Shown here in pieces: positions 11,586 through 22,204 of a DNA stretch of 64,000 nt. The notes under the pieces were generated by a model, which worked only from the letters and a program-made list of their open reading frames with translations, was not told where the DNA came from and ran no database searches. This stretch comes from Chondrilla cf. caribensis (taxonomy: Eukaryota; Porifera; Demospongiae; Chondrillida; Chondrillidae): positions 415,001 to 479,000 of the forward strand of contig OZ026558.1 in the NCBI GenBank assembly GCA_964020155.1. The letters run 5' to 3'. The position numbers and the translations under genes are program-made. Position 1 is the first letter of the stretch, and each line of letters starts with the position of its first letter.

Positions 11586-14500
11586 AAACTAGTTGAAAAT
11601 ATCATGTTGACACGCCCACTCTCCCACGAGGTATGCAAGATGGTGCTAAGTGCTTTTTCTCATATTCTCTCCCATACATTGACTCAGTGGTGCTATGGCC
11701 AAAATTTGGCCATAGCACCACTTTGAATAACAAGAGTTACAAAGCACACAAAGAGATGGGAAGTGTTTCATAAGGTAGCTCACATCCCCAGCTAGACTAG
11801 TTGAAAATATCAGGCTGACACGCCCACTCTCCCACGAGGTATGCAAGATGGTGCTAAGTGCTTTTTCTCATAATTATTCTCTCCCATACATTGACTCATT
11901 GGTGCTATGGCCAAAATTTGGCCATAGCACCACTTTGAATAACAAGAGTTACAAAGCACACAAAGAGATGGGAAGTGTTTCATAAGGTAGCTCACACCCC
12001 CAGCTAGACTAGTTGAAAATATCAGGTTGACACGCCCACTCTCCCACGAGGTATGCAAGATGGTGCTAAGTGCTTTTCCTCATATTCTCTCCCATACATT
12101 GACTCATTGGTGCTATGGCCAAAATTTGGCCATAGCACCACTTTGAATTACAAGAGTTACAAAACACACAAAGAGATGGGAAGTGTTTCATAAGGTAGCT
12201 CACATCCCCAGCTAGACTAGTTGAAAATATCAGGTTGACACGCCCACTCTCCCACGAGGTATGCAAGATGGTGCTAAGTGCTTTTTCTCATAATTATTCT
12301 CTCCCATACATTGACTCAGTGGTGCTATGGCCAAAATTTGGCCATAGCACCACTTTGAATAACAAGAGTTACAAAACACACAAAGAGATAGGAAGTGTTT
12401 CATAAGGTAGCTCACATCCCCAGCTAGACTAGTTGAAAATATCAGGTTGACACGCCCACTCTCCCACGAGGTATGCAAGATGGTGCTAAGTGCTTTTCCT
12501 CATATTCTCTCCCATACATTGACTCAGTGGTGCTATGGCCAAAATTTGGCCATAGCACCACTTTGAATTACAAGAGTTACAAAACACACAAAGAGATGGG
12601 AAGTGTTTCATAAGGTAGCTCACACCCCCAGCTGGACTAGTTGAAAATATCAGGTTGACATGCCCACTCTCCCACGAGGTATGTGAGATGGTACTAAGTG
12701 CTTTTTTTCTCATAATTCTCTCCCATACATTGACTCAGTGGTGCTATGGCCAATATTTGGCCAAAGCACCACTTTGAATAACAAGAGTTACAAAACACAC
12801 AAAGAGATGGGAAGTGTTTCATAGGGTAGCTCACACCCCCAGCTAGACTAGTTGAAAATATCAGGCTGACACGCCCACTCTCCCACGAGGTATGCAAGAT
12901 GGTGCTAAGTGCTTTTTCTCATAATTATTCTCTCCCATACATTGACTCAGTGGTGCTATGGCCAAAATTTGGCCATAGCACCACTTTGAATAACAAGAGT
13001 TACAAAACACACAAAGAGATGGGAAGTGTTTCATAAGGTAGCTCACATCCCCAGCTAGGCTAGTTGAAAATATCAGGTTGACACGCCCACTCTCCCACGA
13101 GGTATGTGAGATGGTACTAAGTGCTTTTTTTCTCATAATTCTCTCCCATACATTGACTCAGTGGTGCTATGGCCAATATTTGGCCATAGCACCACTTTGA
13201 ATAACAAGAGTTACAAAACACACAAAGAGATGGGAAGTGTTTCATAGGGTAGCTCACACCCCCAGCTAGACTAGTTGAAAATATCAGATTGACACGCCCA
13301 CTCTCCCACGAGGTATGCAAGATGGTGCTAAGTGCTTTTTCTCATAATTATTCTCTCCCATACATTGACTCAGTGGTGCTATGGCCAAAATTTGGCCATA
13401 GCACCACTTTGAATAACAAGAGTTACAAAACACACAAAGAGATGGGAAGTGTTTCATAAGGTAGCTCACATCCCCAGCTAGACTAGTTGAAAATATCAGG
13501 TTGACACGCCCACTCTCCCACGAGGTATGCAAGATGGTGCTAAGTGCTTTTTCTCATAATTATTCTCTCCCATACATTGACTCAGTGGTGCTATGGCCAA
13601 AATTTGGCCATAGCACCACTTTGAATAACAAGAGTTACAAAGCACACAAAGAGATGGGAAGTGTTTCATAAGGTAGCTCACATCCCCAGCTAGACTAGTT
13701 GAAAATATCAGGTTGACACGCCCACTCTCCCACGAGGTATGCAAGATGGTGCTAAGTGCTTTTTCTCATAATTATTCTCTCCCATACATTGACTCAGTGG
13801 TGCTATGGCCAAAATTTGGCCATAGCACCACTTTGAATAACAAGAGTTACAAAGCACACAAAGAGATGGGAAGTGTTTCATAAGGTAGCTCACACCTCCA
13901 GCTAGACTAGTTGAAAATATCAGGTTGACATGCCCACTCTCCCACGAGGTATGCAAGATGGTGCTAAGTGCTTTTTCTCATAATTATTCTCTCCCATACA
14001 TTGACTCAGTGGTGCTATGGCCAAAATTTGGCCATAGCACCACTTTGAATAACAAGAGTTACAAAACACACAGAGATGGGAAGTGTTTCATAAGGTAGCT
14101 CACATCCCCAGCTAGACTAGTTGAAAATATCAGGTTGACACGCCCACTCTTCCACGAGGTATGCAAGATGGTGCTAAGTGCTTTTTCTCATATTCTCTCC
14201 CATACATTGACTCATTGGTGCTATGGCCAAATTTTGGCCATAGCACCACTTTGAATAACAAGAGTTACAAAGCACACAAAGAGATGGGAAGTGTTTCATA
14301 AGGTAGCTCACACCCCCAGCTAGACTAGTTGAAAATATCAGATTGACACGCCCACTCTTCCACGAGGTATGCAAGATGGTGCTAAGTGCTTTTTCTCATA
14401 TTCTCTCCCATACATTGACTCATTGGTGCTATGGCCAAATTTTGGCCATAGCACCACTTTGAATAACAAGAGTTACAAAGCACACAAAGAGATGGGAAGT

Positions 14501-16072
14501 GTTTCATAAGGTAGCTCACATCCCCAGCTAGACTAGTTGAAAATATCAGGTTGACACGCCCACTCTCCCACGAGGTATGCAAGATGGTGCTAAGTGCTTT
14601 TTCTCATAATTATTCTCTCCCATACATTGACTCAGTGGTGCTATGGCCAAAATTTGGCCATAGCACCACTTTGAATAACAAGAGTTACAAAGCACACAAA
14701 GAGATGGGAAGTGTTTCATAAGGTAGCTCACACCTCCAGCTAGACTAGTTGAAAATATCAGGTTGACATGCCCACTCTCCCACGAGGTATGCAAGATGGT
14801 GCTAAGTGCTTTTTCTCATAATTATTCTCTCCCATACATTGACTCAGTGGTGCTATGGCCAAATTTTGGCCATAGCACCACTTTGAATAACAAGAGTTAC
14901 AAAGCACACAAAGAGATGGGAAGTGTTTCATAAGGTAGCTCACACCCCCAGCTAGACTAGTTGAAAATATCAGATTGACACGCCCACTCTTCCACGAGGT
15001 ATGCAAGATGGTGCTAAGTGCTTTTTCTCATATTCTCTCCCATACATTGACTCATTGGTGCTATGGCCAAATTTTGGCCATAGCACCACTTTGAATAACA
15101 AGAGTTACAAAGCACACAAAGAGATGGGAAGTGTTTCATAAGGTAGCTCACACCCCCAGCTAGACTAGTTGAAAATATCAGGTTGACACGCCCACTCTCC
15201 CACGAGGTATGCAAGATGGTGCTAAGTGCTTTTTCTCATAATTATTCTCTCCTATACATTGACTCAGTGGTGCTATGGCCAAAATTTGGCCATAGCACCA
15301 CTTTGAATAACAAGAGTTACAAAGCATACAAAGAGATGGGAAGTGTTTCATAAGGTAGCTCACACCCCCAGCTAGACTAGTTGGAAATATCAGATTGACA
15401 CGCCCACTCTCCCACGAGGTATGTGAGATGGTACTAAGTGCTTTTTTTTCTCATAGTCTCTCCCATACATTGACTCAGTGGTGCTATGGCCAAAATTTGG
15501 CCATAGCACCACTTTGAATAACAAGAGTTACAAAGCACACAAAGAGATCGGAAGTGTTTCATAAGGTAGCTCACACCCCCAGCTAGACTAGTTGGAAATA
15601 TCAGGTTGACACGCCCACTCTCCCACGAGGTATGCAAGATGGTACTAAGTGCTTTTTTTCTCATATTCTCTCCCATACATTGACTCAGTGGTGCTATGGC
15701 CAAAATTTGGTGATAGCACCACTTTGAATAACAAGAGTTACAAAGCACACAAAGAGATGGGAAGTGTTTCATAAGGTAGCTCACACCTCCAGCTAGACTA
15801 GTTGAAAATATCAGGTTGACACGCCCACTCTCCCACGAGGTATGCAAGATGGTGCTAAGTGCTTTTTCTCATATTCTCTCCCATACATTGACTCAGTGGT
15901 GCTATGGCCAAAATTTGGCCATAGCACCACTTTGAATAACAAGAGTTACAAAGCACACAAAGAGATGGGAAGTGTTTCATAAGGTAGCTCACATCCCCAG
16001 CTAGACTAGTTGAAAATATCAGGTTGACACGCCCACTCTCCCACGAGGTATGTGAGATGGTACTAAGTGCTT
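11586..16072. repeat. Satellite array, second part
   Basis: About 21 more monomers of the same 208/212-bp family. Rare variants recur at a fixed distance: a shortened ACACAGAGATGGG at about 10535 and 14067, and CACCTCCAGCTAGAC at about 10367 and 13894. Both pairs are about 3.53 kb apart, showing a higher-order duplication of roughly 17 units that spans the internal AT-rich piece. One monomer near 15700 has lost the palindrome (TTTGGTGATAGC). Confidence 0.93.
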
Positions 16073-16561
16073 TTTTTATTCAATGGGTAATGACTATATT
16101 ATTTTAATTGCAATTATGTGTAATATATGTACATACCTGGATTTGTATATATACATATAACATATTATGTATAATATATTTATTTAATTGTGAATGTATA
16201 TCATATTATCTGTAATATTATATTATCTTTATTATGCATATATGTTATTGTTTTAACCCATTTATCAATTTATATAAAATTACTGTTACAGTATTTCTAT
16301 CATGTAATATATTGAATGTAATTATCATATCACTAGTACCATACCTTTTAATATTACATTCAAATTGAAGTGCCATTGACCAGAAAACTGAAGTGTCTAA
16401 TACTGATCATTGATATTATAATAATTCCTTTAACAGGAGAAATGCTACTGCCTATTGTCATTGGTTCTATCCAACTACACAACACTACATTATGCTACAC
16501 TAGTCCACGCTATACTCAACTATGTTATACTAGTCCACGCTACTAAACTACACACAATTCT
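16073..16561. repeat. AT-rich flank duplicated in D1 and D2
   Basis: Matches 59466-59968 base for base over long stretches. It forms the 3' flank of the RhiA-like gene and ends in a short repeat of CTACACTAGTCCACGCTATA type next to the stop codon. No gene seen. Confidence 0.8.
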
Positions 16562-17194
16562 CTAATTCCCCACTGGCTGAGGTTGGCCAAGTATGACCTT
16601 GCCTCCTTCCTCGGACACTGTCACCGAATAGGTATTGCCTTCCTTAAATTGGAGTTCAACGGGGTCTCCGACTCTTATTCCCATATCCAGCTCCTGGCCC
16701 TCTTTGATTTCTCTGTAGGCACTCACATAGTACTCTGGAGTTGATTCAAAGATGGCTTGCTCCCCACCATCTACACCACTCAGTCCTCCTGCTACTTTTC
16801 CATCAATGTTAAAGCTGAAGGTTAGAGGTTGATGAGTGCTGTTCCTCACCAACACCTGATCTGAAAGCAATTTATATTTTTCAAATTCAACCAATCTTCC
16901 ACCTGAAATAGGTCGAATGTCAGGTACTCCCTCATTGAGAAAGGCTTCATAAATGGAACCGAGTTCAGCAGGTATTGTTTTATAACCCGTAAACGTTCCA
17001 TTATCAGGATCCCAGTTGCTCAATGAGACAGAGTAGTTCAGAGTGAAGTCAACATTGGAAGGGCCGGATTCAGGGGGTACACCTCGAACTTGCCAGGCAA
17101 CACTAACAATTGAGGCAGGAAACTTCTTGTAAACGGCCATGTGGTAAGGATTACCACTCTTGTTGTAGAACTGAACTTTGTACGCCGTAGACAT
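16562..17194 (-). CDS. RhiA-like 210-residue protein, copy 1 (intronless)
   Basis: A single open frame of 210 residues starting at ATG 17194, about 38 nt below the start expected from a TATAAAA box. The sequence begins MSTAYKVQFYNKSGN, has an Asn/Trp-rich middle, and ends with STPEYYVSAYREIKEGQELD and a VELQFKEGNTYSVTV strand. From memory this pattern (an N-terminal YK..F.N.S strand, a single AW, then hPEYx...GE.LD near the C-terminus) resembles a widespread bacterial family named after Rhizobium RhiA; I could not test it. It looks all-beta, with no signal peptide or membrane segment. Biochemical function unknown. The paralogue at 59969-60601 differs at six residues. Intronless state and bacterial resemblance would fit lateral transfer, but that is inference. 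Confidence 0.75.
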   Translation of the reverse strand: MSTAYKVQFYNKSGNPYHMAVYKKFPASIVSVAWQVRGVPPESGPSNVDFTLNYSVSLSNWDPDNGTFTGYKTIPAELGSIYEAFLNEGVPDIRPISGGRLVEFEKYKLLSDQVLVRNSTHQPLTFSFNIDGKVAGGLSGVDGGEQAIFESTPEYYVSAYREIKEGQELDMGIRVGDPVELQFKEGNTYSVTVSEEGGKVILGQPQPVGN

Positions 17195-17255
17195 ATCGAT
17201 CCCAATCAGACTTGTACATAGATCAAGACAATGACTTCCCAGCTACAACTCTGCC

Positions 17256-17310
17256 TTTTATACCTGCTGCCGAAGGTATGACATGCAGAAGGTCAATCAC
17301 GATGACATCA
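17256..17310 (-). promoter_or_regulatory. Promoter of RhiA-like copy 1
   Basis: On the minus strand TATAAAA at 17262-17256 lies about 60 nt before the ATG. A CRE-like TGATGTCA (plus strand TGACATCA, 17303-17310) lies about 40 bp further upstream. The same elements stand before copy 2, with TATAAAA at 60664-60658. Confidence 0.65.
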
Positions 17311-17377
17311 CCATCGTATATTACGTATATTCCTCAATGAATCCTTATTCAAGTTGATAACCTACCTTAACCCACAA

Positions 17378-17552
17378 GCTGTACACACACCACTACTAGC
17401 TGTACACACATCACTACTAGCTGTACACACATCACTACCAGCAGTACACACACACCACTACTAGCTGTACATACACCATTACTAGCTGTACACACATCAC
17501 TACTAGCTGTACACACATCACTACTAGCTCTACACACACCACTACTAGCTGT
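17378..17552 (-). repeat. 21-bp minisatellite, about 8 units
   Basis: Units of CTGTACACACACCACTACTAG type, the reverse complement of the plus-oriented arrays. It starts at the same base (after AACCCACAAG) as the roughly 58-unit array in D2 at 60778, so it is one locus with very different copy numbers in the two paralogous segments. Confidence 0.9.
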
Positions 17553-17751
17553 ATGTAATAGTTACTGTATGAGTTACTGTATGTGTTGTTGTTTGTTAAT
17601 GCTAGTCTAAAGACATATGCTCCTCTACGTATTATCTGAATCCCCTACAAGGATGAAAGTGAAGAACCTACTGTATTTGACCACATATAGCTTCAGGTAG
17701 GTTGAGCTCATAACAATTCTTAACCGAAGGTAACTTATGACAGTAACAATA

Positions 17752-17980
17752 TTGGACGCCATTTTCTACAGTGTGATATATAAACAGTCTGGCGTAGCCG
17801 ACCCTTGCCAGACTAGTGATAACCACGTGACATCCTCCCTGGTGAACACTGGCAGGTAAATGGCGGGTGTCGACGTCTGCTGAGATGTAGATATTTCGAG
17901 AACTCGAGGGAGGAAGACGATAAGTGATGTTAACCTTGTTATAGTCTGTTTCTCATGATTGTACTTGGACCGCTGTGTTT
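17752..17980 (+). repeat. Dispersed promoter-like module, copy 2
   Basis: Same landmarks as the copy at 5855, with CACGTG at about 17824 and GTCGACGTCTGCT after it. In this subfamily the module continues into an additional conserved piece (CGGATCGTATATACAAAGA) followed by CCAGGTATGATC, which could be an exon end, though no long frame supports it. Confidence 0.7.
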
Positions 17981-18176
17981 ACGTTTGTATTGAAACGGAT
18001 CGTATATACAAAGATACCCTAATCAACGTCTATGATGCAACTGATGTCCAGGTATGATCAGCTTTGATTATACAATAGATGCAATGATTATACTCACTAT
18101 TACCAGAATTGGGTATTAATGCGTGTTCGTATATCCCAATTGATCTAATAAAGCTTTCGTTTGCTCAATATTAGAA

Positions 18177-18225
18177 TAAGAATGAATATTAAGAATGAAT
18201 ATTAAGAATGAATATTAGAATAAGA
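18177..18225 (+). repeat. Short 14-bp tandem repeat
   Basis: Three units of AATATTAAGAATGA type, expanded in D1. D2 has only the single flanking AATATTAGAATAAGAC at the corresponding place (about 62798), so this is a local expansion. Confidence 0.8.
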
Positions 18226-18259
18226 CGGGTTATTTTAGAGACCAGATTATAACTACCTT

Positions 18260-19100
18260 ATTGCACATCTGTTGATTCAAATTTCAGCTAGTGGTAGACA
18301 CTAAACCATACCTTAGCACTATAACTTTTTGAAGGTGTCCATCTGGCCCACATTGTAATGTATCTCCTATTTGTTATTGTGCAATTGATTTTTAATTGTT
18401 CATTCAATTTAATTGACCTTCACTGTTTTGTCATCGGTAATTGATATATTGCTGACTATCACTCCTCAGTTAGTGCTGGCTAACATTTGTAGTTTTAAGG
18501 TACATGGTACATACATGTGTATTGTTGTAGATAGCACAGGTTTTTCTACTGTGTGTACACAAACTACTGTATTCACACACGTGGGTGTACTTTGAGTTGT
18601 TAGCTCCTGTGTATATGAAGAACTCTCAACTCCAGGTTGTAGGAACTGAAGCTGTTTCATTGTGTTCCTTTTCTATTTCACTTTCATTCTATTTATCTGC
18701 TCTTTCTCTTTCTATCACGCTCCCATCTTCACAGGAGCTGACTTAGTTCCAGGAATCCTATGAATATCCTCACTAATTAACCCCTCCCAGTAGTCTGAGG
18801 TACCTCTGGTGGTCCACTGGGAATATAATAAGATCAACCCACCTGATGTTAGATGTGACCCAATATTGTCCTGTAAACCCCACCCCTTGTAGATGGAGTA
18901 AGTGGAAATGGCCCTGGATATCAATACACATGACCTTACAAACAAAACTATTATTATTCATCCCTTACTGATAATCTATGCCTCGAAAAAGAGTCAATCT
19001 GGGTCCATGTAGATGTATTATTTTTAGATGGTTGGCAACTGTCCTCTTATGATGCTAATGATGATGATTATACTCTCTATTACCAGTATTGGATATTAAT
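18260..19100. other. Duplicated non-coding stretch (D1)
   Basis: Closely matches 62815-63685 in D2, with partial copies near 20200-20540 and 41310-41400. Short open frames in it are not maintained with any recognisable protein. No gene seen. Confidence 0.5.
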
Positions 19101-19215
19101 AAAGCTAAAGGCAGTAATGGTCTGATCAGAATAATGGACAGACATCCCGATGATATGGAGTTGAAGAACATGGTGGAGAGCTATCTCCAGAGACTGGGGG
19201 GAGATGAGGAGGGTT
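19101..19215 (+). pseudogene. VPS16-like terminal exon fragment in D1
   Basis: Starts inside the exon (AAAGCTAAAGGCAGTAATGG) without its acceptor and continues through the stop region with a six-G run. The equivalent fragment in D2 is at 63685-63800. It is joined to unrelated duplicated sequence on its left, so it is a non-functional fragment. Confidence 0.65.
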
Positions 19216-19864
19216 TGTTGTGTTGTGTGTCATTGACGTGTGTGTCATGTTAGAATGGACAATCATTTCATGTGACGTCTCACATACAATGGTTACACTG
19301 TGTTTGTGAGCACATTTGCAGTTCACTTCTGTAATGTCCAGAACTGTAAAATGGTGGGGATAACTCTATAAGATGTGTACAGCTGTGTGCTCCCAGTTGA
19401 CTCCATATATGGTGGTGTGGTGTGCATGTGATATGCATGTGATCGACTGACAGGCACTGAGTGGCCTGATGTCTGTTCACTATAGCTACAGACCTTCTGT
19501 GGGAGAAGAACAGGAAAGATCATAACATTGTTGTAGTCAGTTTCCTGTGATGTACAATTGTGTTGGAAGATTAAGTACATTATTGTACAGATAGCCTATT
19601 GTACAGATAGTTATTACTCAATGTCATCTGCCTATTGCACAATAGTGCTTGCCACTCTCTGCTCACTACTCTGATTATAGTTGTCGGTTTGTTAATGCTA
19701 GGCTAAAGAGATATGCTCCTCTACGTATTATCTGACTCCCCTACAAGGATTGAATTTAAAGTGAAGAACCTACTGTATTTGATCACATCTAGCTTCAGGT
19801 AGGTTGAGCTCATAACAATTCTAAACCGAGTGGACTACTAAAGGTAAGTTATGACAGTAACAAA

Positions 19865-20050
19865 CTTGGACGCCATTTTCTACAGTGTGATAACCACGTT
19901 ACATCCCCCCCCCGGTGAACACTGGCGGGTAAATGGTGCGTGTTGACGTCTGCTAGATCTTTTGAGAACTCGAGGGAGGAAGACGATAAGTGATGTGAAC
20001 GTTGCTGTAGTCTGTTCCTCATGATTGTACTTGGACCGTTGCGTTAACGT
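19865..20050 (+). repeat. Dispersed promoter-like module, copy 3
   Basis: Has the CCATTTTC box, GTGATAACCACGTTACATC (E-box changed to CACGTT), TGTTGACGTCTGCT and the conserved tail ending in CGGATCGTATATACAAAGA. Confidence 0.65.
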
Positions 20051-20336
20051 TTGTATTGAAACGGATCGTATATACAAAGAGAACACTATGCAGTTGATGT
20101 CCAGATATGGTAAGCTTTAATTATACCACAGATACAATGGTTATACTCTCTATTACAGTATTGGGTATTAATAAAGCCTTCGGTTGCTCAACATTAGGTA
20201 AGATGGGTTTATTTCGAACACCAGATTATTGTACATCTGTTGATTCTAATTTGGTCACTGTTGAGTGTTCATCACCTGTGTACAGTATGTGTTTACTACC
20301 CAGGTGTTCTCCCATTGTGGATATGCTGCCGTATGT

Positions 20337-20362
20337 ACGTATGTACATACGTACGTATGTAT
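20337..20362. repeat. GTAC/TACG palindrome
   Basis: Contains a perfect 20-bp palindrome, GTACGTATGTACATACGTAC, within a run of ATGTACGT-type steps. Confidence 0.8.
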
Positions 20363-20584
20363 TGTTGTAGACAGTACAGGTTTTCCTACTGTGTGTACGT
20401 ATACTGCTGTATTCACACATGTGGGTGTACTTTGAGTTGTTAGCTCCCATGTATTTGAAGAACTCTCAACTCCAGGTTGTAGGAACTAAACCTGTTTCAC
20501 TGTGTTCCTTTTCTATTTAACTTTCATTCTATTTATCTGCTTTCCTAATGATTTACCACACTCCCATCTTACTGACTCCACCAA

Positions 20585-20758
20585 AATGCCCCACCCCCTC
20601 TGCTCACATGCCCCACCCACTCTGCTCACATGTCCCACCCACACTGCTCCCAACCCCACCCACTCTGTTCACAGCCCCACCCACTCTGCTCACATGCCCC
20701 ACCCACTCTGCTCACAAGCCCCACCCACTCTGCTCACAGCCCCACCCTCCTCTACTCA
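20585..20758 (+). repeat. Pyrimidine-rich tandem repeat forming a splice tract
   Basis: About eight units of CCCCACCCACTCTGCTCACA type running directly into the acceptor TCTACTCAG at 20759. The repeat supplies the polypyrimidine tract of the following exon. Confidence 0.75.
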
Positions 20759-20759
20759 G

Positions 20760-20969
20760 AGGCATGTCAGAAGGTGGGGATGCTCGGTTCCATGGCTTCA
20801 GGTGCAGTTCTGCTGGATGCATACCTGGAGTTCATCAAGGGGGACGGAAGCAAGGCTTATGAGTGCATCGAGTACGTCACCAAGAGGGAGGAGCTAATGG
20901 ATGGCGTTGAACAGTACATTGAAGCTGCTTCTCGTGTGTGTGCGTGCGTGCGTGCGTGCGTGTGGTGTG

Positions 20970-21012
<43 letters not shown>

Positions 21013-21019
21013 GTGTGTG

Positions 21020-21063
<44 letters not shown>

Positions 21064-21155
21064 ATGCGTATGTGTGTGTGTGTGCGCGTGTGTGTGTGAT
21101 GTGTGTGTGTGTGTGCATGCGTGTGTGTTGTGTGTGTGTGTGTGTGTGCGTGTGC

Positions 21156-21216
<61 letters not shown>

Positions 21217-21674
21217 AACATGTATGTGATGTGTGGATTTATACATGTGTGTTTGTGTGACGTGAACACAATGGGATGTCCTTCCCAATATCCAATGGTG
21301 CACTGTTCGCAGTTCTAGTCCTGATTGGACAGTCCCCCCACTCATTCCAGTCATATACACTCAGTCTACACACACCATAGTGTACACATTGTCAACATGA
21401 TCTTGTGTGGTATACTGTAAGAATTAGCTGATGGTTGCTGTGATGAGTTGGAGTATTACTATGAGAGCAAGCTAGAGTCTGTCAATAGTGTACCTGCACC
21501 TACACACATGTCATACAGTATGTATGTATGGACATATAGATTGATTGTGATCCTCTTTCTTCTTCAATTGCAGCCATTTGTTGATGCTTGCTTGTCCAAG
21601 AAGAATGTGACCGAAGCAGAGCGATATGCTGAGAGAGCTCCTATTGAAGGAAAGTGGAAGCTGTATTTGAAACT

Positions 21675-21728
<54 letters not shown>

Positions 21729-21949
21729 GTACGTGTGTGTTTATGTGTATGATGTATTCATTGCTACAATAGTTCAGTACTGACCACACCTCCTGCCCCT
21801 CCCCCTCCAGTAACCCAAAGAAGGCAATACATTTTGCCTTTCAAGCTAAAGGCAGTAATGGTCTGATCAGAATAATGGACAGACATCCCGATGATATGGA
21901 GTTGAAGAACATGGTGGAGAGCTATCTCCAGAGACTGGGGGGGAGATGA
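20760..21949 (+). CDS. VPS16-like C-terminal exons (partial gene)
   Basis: Three exons join in frame: 20760-20935, 21574-21677 and 21811-21949, ending at a TGA. They encode about 139 residues: an alpha-helical part (LLDAYLEFIKGD, then YVTKREELMDGVEQYIEAAS), PFVDACLSKKNVTEAERYAE, then APIEGKWKLYLKLG and NPKKAIHFAFQAK to LGGR. The pattern PFV.ACL..N..EA..Y..R...E.K...L..G resembles the C-terminal helical domain of VPS16, a HOPS/CORVET tethering subunit of endolysosomes; this is recognition from memory. Both donor GTs lie inside (GT)n microsatellites. No upstream exons were found, so this may be the tail of a gene broken by duplication. It is the only place where all three exons stand together. 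Confidence 0.5.
20936..21214. repeat. Long imperfect (GT)n microsatellite in an intron
   Basis: Nearly 280 bp of GT with GC and AT interruptions, starting at the exon boundary. It yields long His/Thr- and Cys/Val-rich false ORFs on both strands. Confidence 0.95.
21678..21727. repeat. (GT)n microsatellite at a splice donor
   Basis: About 25 GT units directly after the exon end CTAGG, so any of many GTs could serve as donor. Confidence 0.9.
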
Positions 21950-22204
21950 GGAGGGTGGGGAGTAACCATGACAACCATAGAGGAGGGTTGCATGGAATCC
22001 AGCATGTAGTGGACTATTATTTGTACATGTTTTGTGTGGAGCAATGTGTAGTAGCTGTTATGCGTGCTACAGGTACGCATTGTGGTATTAGGTCATTCGC
22101 ATCGTACGTGTCTTTATGACTGTATGTGCTATGGTGCTACATTGATTGTTCTTTGAATCTAGAATGTGCAGTAGCTGTTATGTGTGCTACAGGTACGCAA
22201 TAAT

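Noticed and set aside
8136..15847. A family of repeated small proteins (66 or 82 residues, beginning MHTSWESG) on the minus strand
   Set aside because: They are the satellite monomer read in one frame. Unit lengths of 208 and 212 bp are not multiples of three, there is no promoter or splice context, and frame-breaking indels are common.
18413..18595. Conserved 60-residue frame (repeated at 62997)
   Set aside because: It has no ATG at the start, no promoter, and is kept only because D1 and D2 are recent duplicates; the D1/D2 differences are not biased toward silent changes as far as I can see.
20857..21360. His/Thr-rich and Cys/Val-rich ORFs
   Set aside because: Translations of (CA)n and (GT)n microsatellites.
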